NCBI GenBank assembly: GCA_945901035.1
Contig: CAMDKN010000088.1
Location: 1 to 5,855, forward strand
Reading direction: 5' to 3'
DNA length: 5,855 nt
Origin: Gulosibacter massiliensis
GTDB lineage: Bacteria; Actinomycetota; Actinomycetes; Actinomycetales; Microbacteriaceae
The notes beneath the pieces are model-generated. The model saw only the letters and a list, made by a program, of their open reading frames with translations. It searched no databases and was not told the DNA's origin. This document shows positions 1 to 5,615 of the stretch, in pieces. The stretch's first letter is position 1; each line of letters starts with the position of its first letter. The translations under genes were made by a program, and so were the position numbers.

Positions 1-635
1 GACAGCGGGCCGACGGTCTGGAGGCAGCGGATGGCGGGAGACGACAGAATCGCGACCGGCCCGAACGCCGCAAGTCCGCCGGCGATATTGCGGGACTGCT
101 GCATCCCGACCGCGGTCAACGGCCGTAGCGAATCGTCGCCATCCCATTCGTCGTGAGGGGTCGCCTTGCCGTGTCGCGCGATGATCAGCGGGAACGTGTC
201 CATCGACCCCGACTTCCACAGAGTTCGGACGGAGTCGACGAGTTCCCGGTCATGCTCATACGTCAGGGCGGCAATCGCTTTCTTCACGGACAACCATTCG
301 AGCGCGAAAATCTCGTCGTTCGACACGAACTTGGATTTTGCTTCGGCGACGGGGTCGACTTCGGCCGCCCAATAGTGAACGATTTTGGGTTTTCCGTTCG
401 TCTGTTGGATGTAGTGCACCGACCCGAGCGACGGGCCGAGTTTCACTTTCAGTCCCGTTTCTTCGAAGACTTCCCGCGCAGCGGTGTGGGGGAGCGTTTC
501 GCCCGGGTCCACTTTGCCCTTGGGGATCGACACGTCTCGATGGTGCTTGCGGTACACCACGAGCACCTGCAGTTTGCCTCCCGCGACGCGCCAGGGAACA
601 GCCCCGGCCGCGACGACCGTGTCCGAGTTTTTCAT
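1..635 (-). CDS. mutT1: MutT1-like NUDIX hydrolase fused to a histidine phosphatase domain (C-terminus beyond window edge)
   Basis: The reading frame opens with ATG at 635 ([16 protein letters not shown]) and stays open for 211 codons to the left edge. Seen: a complete NUDIX box at residues 40-62, with G40, E46, R54-E55, E58-E59 and G61 in the canonical Gx5Ex7REUxEExGU spacing, so the Mg2+-binding catalytic helix is intact. A second domain starts near residue 147 with the RHG signature of the histidine phosphatase superfamily (R154-H155-G156 within IIARHGKA). Known: this two-domain layout matches mycobacterial MutT1 (about 310-320 aa), which hydrolyses 8-oxo-(d)GTP and diadenosine polyphosphates and lies next to ppk1 in mycobacteria. 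About 100 C-terminal residues are therefore missing. The start overlaps the ppk1 stop as ATGA, and GAGG at 645-648 sits 9 nt upstream of the ATG, so translational coupling is likely. Inferred role: cytosolic nucleotide-pool sanitation or breakdown of nucleotide polyphosphates. The exact substrate cannot be read from sequence. Confidence 0.92.
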   Translation of the reverse strand, partial: MKNSDTVVAAGAVPWRVAGGKLQVLVVYRKHHRDVSIPKGKVDPGETLPHTAAREVFEETGLKVKLGPSLGSVHYIQQTNGKPKIVHYWAAEVDPVAEAKSKFVSNDEIFALEWLSVKKAIAALTYEHDRELVDSVRTLWKSGSMDTFPLIIARHGKATPHDEWDGDDSLRPLTAVGMQQSRNIAGGLAAFGPVAILSSPAIRCLQTVGPL

Positions 636-2800
636 TTCCCTCTGCCTCGCGTGTTTCGGTTGGTGTATTCCGTCATCAGTGTTTCGTGAATGTCCGACAG
701 TTCACCCGCGAGTCCATTGTGGCGTGTCCACTCACCGTTGTTTGCAAGTGACCAGGTCGACGTCGAGTCGCTCATGTGAAGTTCAAACAGGTGGTCGATT
801 CGTTCGAGGTGTTCGGGTTGTTCGAGTTTGATGAGCACCTCAATTCGTCGATCGAGGTTGCGGTGCATCATGTCGCTCGAACCGATGTAGGTGAGGGATT
901 TTCCCTCGTTGTGGAAACCATAAATTCGCGAGTGTTCGAGGTAACGCCCGAGGACACTGCGCACCTGAATGGTTTCGGACAGTCCCGGCCGGTTGGGGAT
1001 GAGGGAACAAATTCCGCGCACACTGATGTCAATCGGGACTCCGGCGATACTCGCTCGGTACAGGGCGTCGATGATTTTTTCGTCAACCAGGGAATTCATC
1101 TTGAATCGGATGCCGGAAGGTTTTCCGGCTCGTGCCGCTTCGGTTTCCCGCGCGATGTTTTTGAGAAGCCCCGCTCGCAGGTAACGCGGGGCGACGAGGA
1201 GTCGTTTGAACTTCTTTTCAATCGCATAGCCGCTCAACTCGTTGAACAAGCGGGTAAGTTCCGCTCCGACTTCAATCGAATTGGTGAACAGACCGAGGTC
1301 CTCGTACACGCGGCTTGTTTTCGGGTTGTAGTTGCCCGTGCCGATGTGCGAGTAGTAAGCGATTTCGCCACTTTCTTCCCGCCGAACCACCTGAGTCAGT
1401 TTGCAGTGAGTCTTGAGTCCGACCAGGCCATAAACAACGTGGACTCCCGCTCGCTCCAGTTGTCGCGCCCAGGTGATGTTGTTCCGTTCGTCGAATCGCG
1501 CCTTGATTTCCACGAGCGCCAGGACGGCTTTGCCGGCTTCTGCGGCGGCGATCAAGGCCCGAACAACGGGGGAATCGCCGGAGGTTCGATACAGCGTCTG
1601 TTTGATTGCGAGGACGTTCGGGTCCGTCGCCGCCTGTTCAACAAACGCCTGAACACTGGTGGCGAACGATTCGTAGGGGTGGTGCACGAGCACCTCCGCG
1701 TCGCGAAGTGCTCCGAACAAATCCACGGGGGCACTCGGTTCGGCCGGTTGAAATGCCGCTGCCGTGGTGGGGACGTGTTTGCGGTACTTGAGGTCAGCCC
1801 GCGCGATGCTAGAGATCTGGAACAATTGGTTGAGTCCGAGAATTCCAGGTAGTCGATACACCTCACCCGCGTCCATTCCCAATTCGCGAATAAGAAGATC
1901 CAACGTGACCGTGTCCATCTCTTCGCTGATTTCGAGACGAATGGGGGCCCCGAATCGGCGACGAGAAAGTTCCTTTTCGAGTGCTTTGAGCAGGTTGTCG
2001 CTCTCGTCCTCGTCGATCTCGAGGTCTTCGTTTCGGGTGACCCGAAAGAAGTGGTGGTCCAAAATCACCATGCCGGGGAACAGCGCGCCGAGGTGATGCG
2101 CGATCACGTCTTCCAATGGCAAGAATCGCACAGTTCCGGCGTCGTCCGAGGGGATGACGAGAAAGCGCGGCAGGATCGCCGGAACTTTGACGCGGGCGAA
2201 GTTCTCGTCGCCAGACTTGGAGTTCTGCACCCGCACCGCGAGGTTGAGCGACAATCCCGAGATGTAGGGGAACGGGTGCGCCGGGTCTACCGCCAGCGGC
2301 GTGAGAACGGGAAAAATCTGTGTGACGAACATTTCGTCGATGGTGGCGCGCTCTGACTCGGAGAGGTCATTCATCGTGTTGATGTGAATGCCCGCCTCGG
2401 CGAGTGCGGGACGGATCTCGTCCACCGCGACTCGGGCGTGTTCCACCTGGATGGCGTGCGCGCGTTCGTGAATGTCGGCGAGCACCTGTCCCGGGTTTCG
2501 TCCCACGTTGTTGTGAACGGCGATTCCGGTTTCGATCCGACGTTTCAGCCCCGCTACCCGCACCATGAAGAATTCGTCCAGGTTGTTCGCGAAAATCGCG
2601 AGGAAATTCACGCGTTCCAGAATCGGAATGGTGGGGTCTTTCGCCAGTTCGAGCACCCGTTGGTTGAACGCCAACCACGACAATTCGCGGTCGAAGAATC
2701 GATCGTCGGGCAGCGTGGCGTCGCGAACGAGTTCGTCGCTGTCCCAGTCATCTTCCAACTCGGCGTCGGTGGAACCCGTGATGTCTTCCGGGTCTCTCAT
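632..2800 (-). CDS. ppk1: Polyphosphate kinase 1 (PPK1)
   Basis: The product is 722 aa, normal for actinobacterial PPK1. The enzyme reversibly transfers the ATP gamma-phosphate onto inorganic polyphosphate. Seen: the N-terminal domain begins at about residue 34 ([20 protein letters not shown]) after an acidic tail of about 33 residues (D/E-rich, residues 1-33). A head domain follows. The two C-terminal phospholipase D-like catalytic domains then carry R405 ([10 protein letters not shown]), R435 ([11 protein letters not shown]), the autophosphorylated histidine in LKTHCK (H465), a second histidine in [20 protein letters not shown] (H485), and a third in [10 protein letters not shown] (H623). 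These correspond to the essential histidines and phosphate-binding arginines of E. coli PPK, so the enzyme should be active. The ATG at 2800 overlaps the glnR stop (ATGA) and has an AGGAG Shine-Dalgarno at 2808-2812 with a 7-nt spacer. The stop TGA at 632-634 overlaps the start of the NUDIX gene. No frameshift is visible. Confidence 0.98.
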   Translation of the reverse strand: MRDPEDITGSTDAELEDDWDSDELVRDATLPDDRFFDRELSWLAFNQRVLELAKDPTIPILERVNFLAIFANNLDEFFMVRVAGLKRRIETGIAVHNNVGRNPGQVLADIHERAHAIQVEHARVAVDEIRPALAEAGIHINTMNDLSESERATIDEMFVTQIFPVLTPLAVDPAHPFPYISGLSLNLAVRVQNSKSGDENFARVKVPAILPRFLVIPSDDAGTVRFLPLEDVIAHHLGALFPGMVILDHHFFRVTRNEDLEIDEDESDNLLKALEKELSRRRFGAPIRLEISEEMDTVTLDLLIRELGMDAGEVYRLPGILGLNQLFQISSIARADLKYRKHVPTTAAAFQPAEPSAPVDLFGALRDAEVLVHHPYESFATSVQAFVEQAATDPNVLAIKQTLYRTSGDSPVVRALIAAAEAGKAVLALVEIKARFDERNNITWARQLERAGVHVVYGLVGLKTHCKLTQVVRREESGEIAYYSHIGTGNYNPKTSRVYEDLGLFTNSIEVGAELTRLFNELSGYAIEKKFKRLLVAPRYLRAGLLKNIARETEAARAGKPSGIRFKMNSLVDEKIIDALYRASIAGVPIDISVRGICSLIPNRPGLSETIQVRSVLGRYLEHSRIYGFHNEGKSLTYIGSSDMMHRNLDRRIEVLIKLEQPEHLERIDHLFELHMSDSTSTWSLANNGEWTRHNGLAGELSDIHETLMTEYTNRNTRGRGK

Positions 2801-3456
2801 TCGTCTTCTCCTGTTGGCGCAAATCGATATCCGACGTTGCGAACTGTCCCGATGACCGATTCGCGATCACCGAGTTTGGCGCGGAGCCGACGCACGTGCA
2901 CGTCAACCGTTCGGGTTCCCCCGAAATAGTCATAACCCCACACGTCTGAGAGTAATTGTTCCCGCGTGAATACGCGACCCGGATTCCCCACGAGAAAGCG
3001 GAGAAGTTCGAACTCTTTGAAGGTCAGATCGAGCGGACGCCCGCTCGCCGTCGCCTGATAACTGGTTTCGTCAATAGTGACTCCCGAATGGGACAATCCG
3101 GTGATCGCGTTGCCGCCGTGTCGCGACAACGCCACACGGAGGCGTGCATCAATTTCCGCGAGACTCGCGTTGGGGAGCAGGAAATCGGAAACGCCCCAGG
3201 AGCCGTCGAGGGCGGACAGTGATGTTTCGGGGACCACGATGAGGACGGGAAAGGGTAATTGGGCGGCGGAGAGCACCCCCGCCATGGCTTTGGCCGCGAC
3301 GAGGTTGGTGACGCCGTCCACAAGGACGAGGTCGACGTCGCTGTTCGAGGCCAGCGACTGTGGGGCGAGGGGCGCCACGGTGAGCGTGTGGGCAAGAAGC
3401 CCGAGCACGGGAATCACCGATTCGCCCGAGTCCGAGAGAAGAAGTATCCGAGACAT
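2797..3456 (-). CDS. glnR: GlnR-type atypical OmpR/PhoB-family response regulator
   Basis: The 219-aa DNA-binding regulator starts at ATG 3456. GGAAGGA (3463-3469) sits 6 nt upstream, which favours this ATG over the in-frame TTG at 3483. Seen: residues 1-113 are a degenerate receiver domain. The acidic pair is reduced to S8-D9, the usual phospho-acceptor position is kept (D47 in DLVLVDG), the conserved Thr is V75, and the conserved Lys is P95 (FLLPNAS). Residues about 125-213 are a winged helix with [44 protein letters not shown] and [11 protein letters not shown]. Known: this pattern, including LGLL.H near residue 19 and WG..D.LL near residue 87, matches actinobacterial GlnR. GlnR activates glnA, amtB and other nitrogen genes without a cognate kinase. 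Inferred: a global nitrogen regulator, here first gene of an operon with ppk1. Family assignment is from recalled similarity; an orphan OmpR-type paralogue is the alternative. Confidence 0.85.
   Translation of the reverse strand: MSRILLLSDSGESVIPVLGLLAHTLTVAPLAPQSLASNSDVDLVLVDGVTNLVAAKAMAGVLSAAQLPFPVLIVVPETSLSALDGSWGVSDFLLPNASLAEIDARLRVALSRHGGNAITGLSHSGVTIDETSYQATASGRPLDLTFKEFELLRFLVGNPGRVFTREQLLSDVWGYDYFGGTRTVDVHVRRLRAKLGDRESVIGTVRNVGYRFAPTGEDE
2807..2812 (-). promoter_or_regulatory. Shine-Dalgarno of ppk1
   Basis: AGGAGA lies 6-7 nt upstream of the ppk1 ATG (2800), inside the 3' end of the glnR-like gene. It confirms the ATG at 2800. ppk1 can therefore be initiated independently as well as by re-initiation after the overlapping glnR stop. 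Confidence 0.75.
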
Positions 3457-3462
3457 GGACCG

Positions 3463-3469
3463 TCCTTCC
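3463..3469 (-). promoter_or_regulatory. Shine-Dalgarno of glnR
   Basis: GGAAGGA sits 6 nt before the ATG at 3456. It decides the start: the in-frame TTG at 3483 has no comparable site and would overlap the candidate -10 box. Confidence 0.7.
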
Positions 3470-3482
3470 CGTGCGAGTTCCA

Positions 3483-3488
3483 AGTCTA
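3483..3488 (-). promoter_or_regulatory. Candidate -10 box for the glnR-ppk1-mutT1 operon
   Basis: TAGACT on the minus strand fits the actinobacterial TAnnnT -10 consensus. It lies 26 bp upstream of the glnR ATG (3456), leaving room for a short leader that carries the Shine-Dalgarno. No good -35 hexamer is visible: at 17-bp spacing the sequence is CATACT, which overlaps the divergent start codon. Predicted from pattern only. Confidence 0.45.
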
Positions 3489-3496
3489 GAGGCGTT

Positions 3497-3502
3497 TAGC
3501 AT
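3497..3502 (+). promoter_or_regulatory. Candidate -10 box for a leaderless transcript of the 3509 gene
   Basis: TAGCAT is followed by exactly 6 nt (GGGAGT) and then ATG at 3509, so transcription would start at or within a base of the start codon. GGGAG lies only 1 nt from the ATG, too close to act as a normal Shine-Dalgarno. No -35 element is recognisable. Confidence 0.45.
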
Positions 3503-3508
3503 GGGAGT

Positions 3509-3772
3509 ATGCCCCGTCGAATCGCCTCCGCTCTTCCGTCTTGGATTGTCGCGGTCATCGGAACGGTCTACGCGATCACACTCGGTAGCGCGATGTGGGC
3601 TGTCGTCATTTCGGCGACGATGGGGGCGTCTCTTGTGGTCTCGTTTGTCGTGCAATTGTCGATGCAGCGCAAGGAGGGACTCGTCAATCGCCTTGCGTTC
3701 ACCACCGCCGGAAGCCTCATCATCGGAGCGACGGGTATCGCGGTCGCCTGGGCACAACACGGTTTAGGCTAG
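3509..3772 (+). CDS. Small integral membrane protein, unknown function
   Basis: This is an 87-aa hydrophobic protein that I do not recognise as a named family. Seen: a short basic N-terminus (R3, R4), a hydrophobic stretch at residues 12-50 long enough for two membrane helices with a tight turn near residue 30, a basic loop (MQRKEGLVNR, residues 52-61), and a third helix at about residues 62-82, ending in AQHGLG. By the positive-inside rule the loop at 52-61 and the N-terminus are probably cytoplasmic. There is no catalytic motif or lipobox. It is divergent from glnR across a 52-bp gap and is followed 4 bp later by the 36-aa membrane ORF and then ygfZ, so all three may be co-expressed. The start at 3509 is supported by the leaderless -10 spacing and the typical basic N-terminus. 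Coding status is likely from the clean membrane topology and gene packing. Function is unknown. Confidence 0.75.
   Translation: MPRRIASALPSWIVAVIGTVYAITLGSAMWAVVISATMGASLVVSFVVQLSMQRKEGLVNRLAFTTAGSLIIGATGIAVAWAQHGLG
3765..3770 (+). promoter_or_regulatory. Candidate -10 box for a leaderless transcript of the micropeptide and ygfZ
   Basis: TAGGCT ends 6 nt before the ATG at 3777 and overlaps the stop codon of the preceding gene (TAG at 3770-3772). The same hexamer occurs 7 nt before the gpmA ATG. AGAGG at 3771-3775 is only 1 nt from the ATG, too close for a normal Shine-Dalgarno. An internal promoter driving the micropeptide and ygfZ is the inference. Confidence 0.4.
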
Positions 3773-3776
3773 AGGC

Positions 3777-3887
3777 ATGTACTTCTGGTTCGAACTCTTC
3801 TTCCTCGCCCTGCTGTTACTCGCGTTCGCGGCAATCGGTCTGGTTTCGGCCGTCGTGTTGATTCGATTGTTCCGCGGTCAGCGCTAA
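3777..3887 (+). CDS. 36-aa single-pass membrane micropeptide
   Basis: The ORF runs from ATG at 3777 to TAA at 3885-3887. Seen: an aromatic N-terminus (YFWFELFF, residues 2-9), one continuous hydrophobic helix (about residues 7-29), and a basic C-terminal tail (RLFRGQR, residues 30-36). This suggests one transmembrane segment with the C-terminus in the cytoplasm. It has no signal-peptidase site or lipobox, so it would remain anchored. It sits exactly in the gap between two genes, 4 bp after the upstream stop and 4 bp before the ygfZ ATG, and has a TAGGCT -10-like box 6 nt ahead of its ATG. It may be a true membrane microprotein, or it may act mainly as a leader ORF whose termination feeds ribosomes onto ygfZ, which lacks its own Shine-Dalgarno. 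It belongs to no family I can name, and it is too short for many gene callers. Confidence 0.6.
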   Translation: MYFWFELFFLALLLLAFAAIGLVSAVVLIRLFRGQR

Positions 3888-3891
3888 CTCG

Positions 3892-4845
3892 ATGTCGAAC
3901 CCGTTCGTCGACCAGCGTCACCTGGTGGACGGAACCGCGGCGATTCGCGTCGCTGCCGGGGTCGTGCGCGTCACCGGGCCCGATCGGTTTGACGTACTCA
4001 ACGCGACACTGAGCCAAGACCTTCGAGGCCTTGCGGTCGGAGACTCCCGCGATGCGCTCGAACTCGACGGTCAAGGGCGCATCCAACACAGTGTGCACGT
4101 TCTTGAATCCCCTGACGGGACCATCCTCATCGTGCCCGGCGAGACGGGGGCGGAATTCGCCGCCTGGCTCGCCGGCCGAATTTTCATGGAAGACGTCCAG
4201 GCGATCGACGTGTCCGCCGAGTTCTCGGTCTGGGGCGGAACGCGCGCGTTCGGTGATCTCGCGTGGGTTGACCCATGGCCCGAAATCACGACCGGTGGCG
4301 TGACCTACGGAGACGAGAAAATTCCGGACTGGACCTGGGTCGAAACGCTCCTGCCGGCCGGTGCCCGCCCATCCGTCGACGTCGTTGACGCTATTCTTCT
4401 CGACCCCATTCGCGTGGTCGCCGGGCGTCCCTCGATGGCGGAGGTCGACGCGCGGTCACTGCCCCACGAACTCGACTGGCTTCGAACCGCTGTTCACATC
4501 TCGAAGGGGTGTTACCCGGGCCAAGAAACGGTCGCCAAAATCCACAACGTCGGACATCCGCCTCGGCGGCTCGTGCGACTCCACCTCGACGGTTCGGATT
4601 CGATTTTTGTGGAGGCGGGCAGTCCTGTCTGGTGCGAGGGTGAGGTTGTCGGAACGGTGACAACCGCGGGCAACCATTTCGAAGACGGGCCGGTGGCGCT
4701 CGCGGTGATCAAACGAAACGTCGACGTCGCGGCAATGTTGACCGTCGTTCACGATGACTATCCGGTCGCGGCCACCCAGCAGGTCCTCGTGCCGCCGAGT
4801 GCAGGAGCTACCGCTGCGGAGCGACTGCGTCCCAATCGACCGTAA
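3892..4845 (+). CDS. ygfZ: YgfZ/GcvT-like folate-binding protein
   Basis: The 317-aa protein is homologous to the T-protein of glycine cleavage. Seen: an N-terminal GcvT-like domain with VVRVTGPDRFDVLNATLSQD (residues 24-43) and LELDGQGRI (56-64), a central region, and the diagnostic motif K205-G-C-Y-P-G-Q-E212, with the conserved Cys at 207. The C-terminal part follows with PPRRLVRLHLDG (223-234) and the EGEVVGTVTTAG segment. Known: YgfZ binds tetrahydrofolate and supports assembly or repair of certain Fe-S enzymes, such as the tRNA-modifying MiaB. It does not catalyse glycine cleavage. It acts in the cytosol. The ATG at 3892 lacks a clear Shine-Dalgarno but follows the micropeptide stop by 4 bp, so coupled re-initiation is likely. 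The last 38 bp overlap the convergent methyltransferase gene. Length and motif are intact. Confidence 0.92.
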   Translation: MSNPFVDQRHLVDGTAAIRVAAGVVRVTGPDRFDVLNATLSQDLRGLAVGDSRDALELDGQGRIQHSVHVLESPDGTILIVPGETGAEFAAWLAGRIFMEDVQAIDVSAEFSVWGGTRAFGDLAWVDPWPEITTGGVTYGDEKIPDWTWVETLLPAGARPSVDVVDAILLDPIRVVAGRPSMAEVDARSLPHELDWLRTAVHISKGCYPGQETVAKIHNVGHPPRRLVRLHLDGSDSIFVEAGSPVWCEGEVVGTVTTAGNHFEDGPVALAVIKRNVDVAAMLTVVHDDYPVAATQQVLVPPSAGATAAERLRPNRP

Positions 4846-5584
4846 TTTCACCGAGACGCCATTCGCGAGCGGACCCGCGCACGGGCCACCCCTCGACCTT
4901 CATCGCCCGCACTGCGGCGATCCAACGCTGGCTTGGTGAATACACCTGCAACGGCGATGACACGGCCCACAATCGGTCGAGGTCGCCGAAAAACCGGTGG
5001 ATTGATTCTCCCGGCACATTGCGATGAATCAACATCTTGACGAGTCGTTCCGCGGCGATGCTCGGCGCGGTCAATTCAGCGAGTCGGAGTGCAACGGTCA
5101 AGGACTCGGGTCCGTCTTTCCCGAGCGCCACCCAGGTGGCAACTCGGCCAATCTCGTCACATGTTCCATCGAGGATGATTCCGTGCGAGGAGATCCGGGA
5201 GCGTAAGCGGTTCCAGATGTCCCCCACTTCACTTTCGTCGTATTGACGGAGCACGTTGAATGCGCGAATCACATCGGCGGGCCGGTCGTGGGGAAGGGGT
5301 ACTTCGAATCCGCCGCGCACGAACGAGACTCTCGCGTTGGCTCTCTGCTGGGCCGCTTCGACCCGCTCGGGGTCGATCTCGATCCCGATGACTCGAACGG
5401 ACGGGTTGACGCTCGACAGGCGTTCGGCGAGTTCCAGGGTGGTGTGCGGTGCAGCGCCGTATCCCAGGTCGACGACGACGGGGGAGACCATCGCTCGAAA
5501 TCGGGTGTGCCGCACAAGCCATCGGTCGGCACGCCGAAGACGGTTTGTTCCCGTTGTACCGCGGGTGATTCGACCGACTACCAC
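4808..5584 (-). CDS. Class I SAM-dependent methyltransferase, substrate unknown
   Basis: With the GTG start at 5584 the product is 258 aa. The frame stays open to an ATG at 5626, but that start would run across the divergent gpmA start codon and add 14 low-complexity residues ahead of the motif [18 protein letters not shown], which looks like the natural N-terminus. Seen: SAM-binding motif [15 protein letters not shown] (about residues 36-49), the acidic ribose-binding loop [11 protein letters not shown] (about 65-75), and a motif IV-like segment [14 protein letters not shown] (about 104-117). These support a Rossmann-fold class I enzyme. The rest (to AVAPQR) gives no substrate clue. A candidate -10 (CAGAAT, 5591-5596) ends 6 nt before the GTG. 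The stop (TAG, 4808-4810) lies inside the 3' end of ygfZ. The start choice is moderately certain; the enzyme class is firm. Confidence 0.85.
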   Translation of the reverse strand: MVVGRITRGTTGTNRLRRADRWLVRHTRFRAMVSPVVVDLGYGAAPHTTLELAERLSSVNPSVRVIGIEIDPERVEAAQQRANARVSFVRGGFEVPLPHDRPADVIRAFNVLRQYDESEVGDIWNRLRSRISSHGIILDGTCDEIGRVATWVALGKDGPESLTVALRLAELTAPSIAAERLVKMLIHRNVPGESIHRFFGDLDRLWAVSSPLQVYSPSQRWIAAVRAMKVEGWPVRGSAREWRLGEITVDWDAVAPQR

Positions 5585-5590
5585 CCCACC

Positions 5591-5596
5591 ATTCTG
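5591..5596 (-). promoter_or_regulatory. Candidate -10 box for the methyltransferase gene
   Basis: CAGAAT on the minus strand is followed by GGTGGG and then GTG at 5584, the same 6-nt spacing seen at the plus-strand leaderless candidates. It departs from TAnnnT at the first base, so support is weak. It does favour the GTG start. Confidence 0.3.
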
Positions 5597-5602
5597 GCTG
5601 GT

Positions 5603-5608
5603 TAGGCT
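5603..5608 (+). promoter_or_regulatory. Candidate -10 box for leaderless gpmA
   Basis: TAGGCT is identical to the hexamer before the micropeptide. It ends 7 nt before the gpmA ATG (5616). The intervening GGTCGGC holds no usable Shine-Dalgarno, so the transcript probably begins at or next to the A of the ATG. No clear -35 was found. Confidence 0.5.
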
Positions 5609-5615
5609 GGTCGGC

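Noticed and set aside
153..689. Plus-strand open frames opposite the NUDIX-RHG gene.
   Set aside because: They mirror the clear NUDIX box and RHG motif on the minus strand, and their translations are Arg/Phe-rich with no family features.
776..1852. A 358-codon open frame on the plus strand, opposite ppk1.
   Set aside because: It lies wholly antisense to a full-length, motif-complete ppk1, has no recognisable domain, and is explained by codon bias in the sense strand.
3457..3483. TTG at 3483 as the start of the GlnR-like protein (nine extra residues).
   Set aside because: The ATG at 3456 has a well-spaced GGAAGGA and fits the family N-terminus (SRILLLSD), while the TTG would overlap the candidate -10 box.
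3457..3508. GlnR-binding box in the glnR upstream region.
   Set aside because: I looked for paired gTnAC / GaAAC half-sites and found no convincing pair.
3149..3760. A 203-codon minus-strand frame spanning the glnR promoter region.
   Set aside because: It overlaps glnR in another frame and crosses the divergent promoter; its composition is Arg/Ser/Pro-rich, typical of an out-of-frame read.
4790..4870. Possible intrinsic terminator at the convergent junction.
   Set aside because: Only a 3-bp CCG/CGG pairing with a tiny loop is present near 4812-4820, with no following T-run on either strand.
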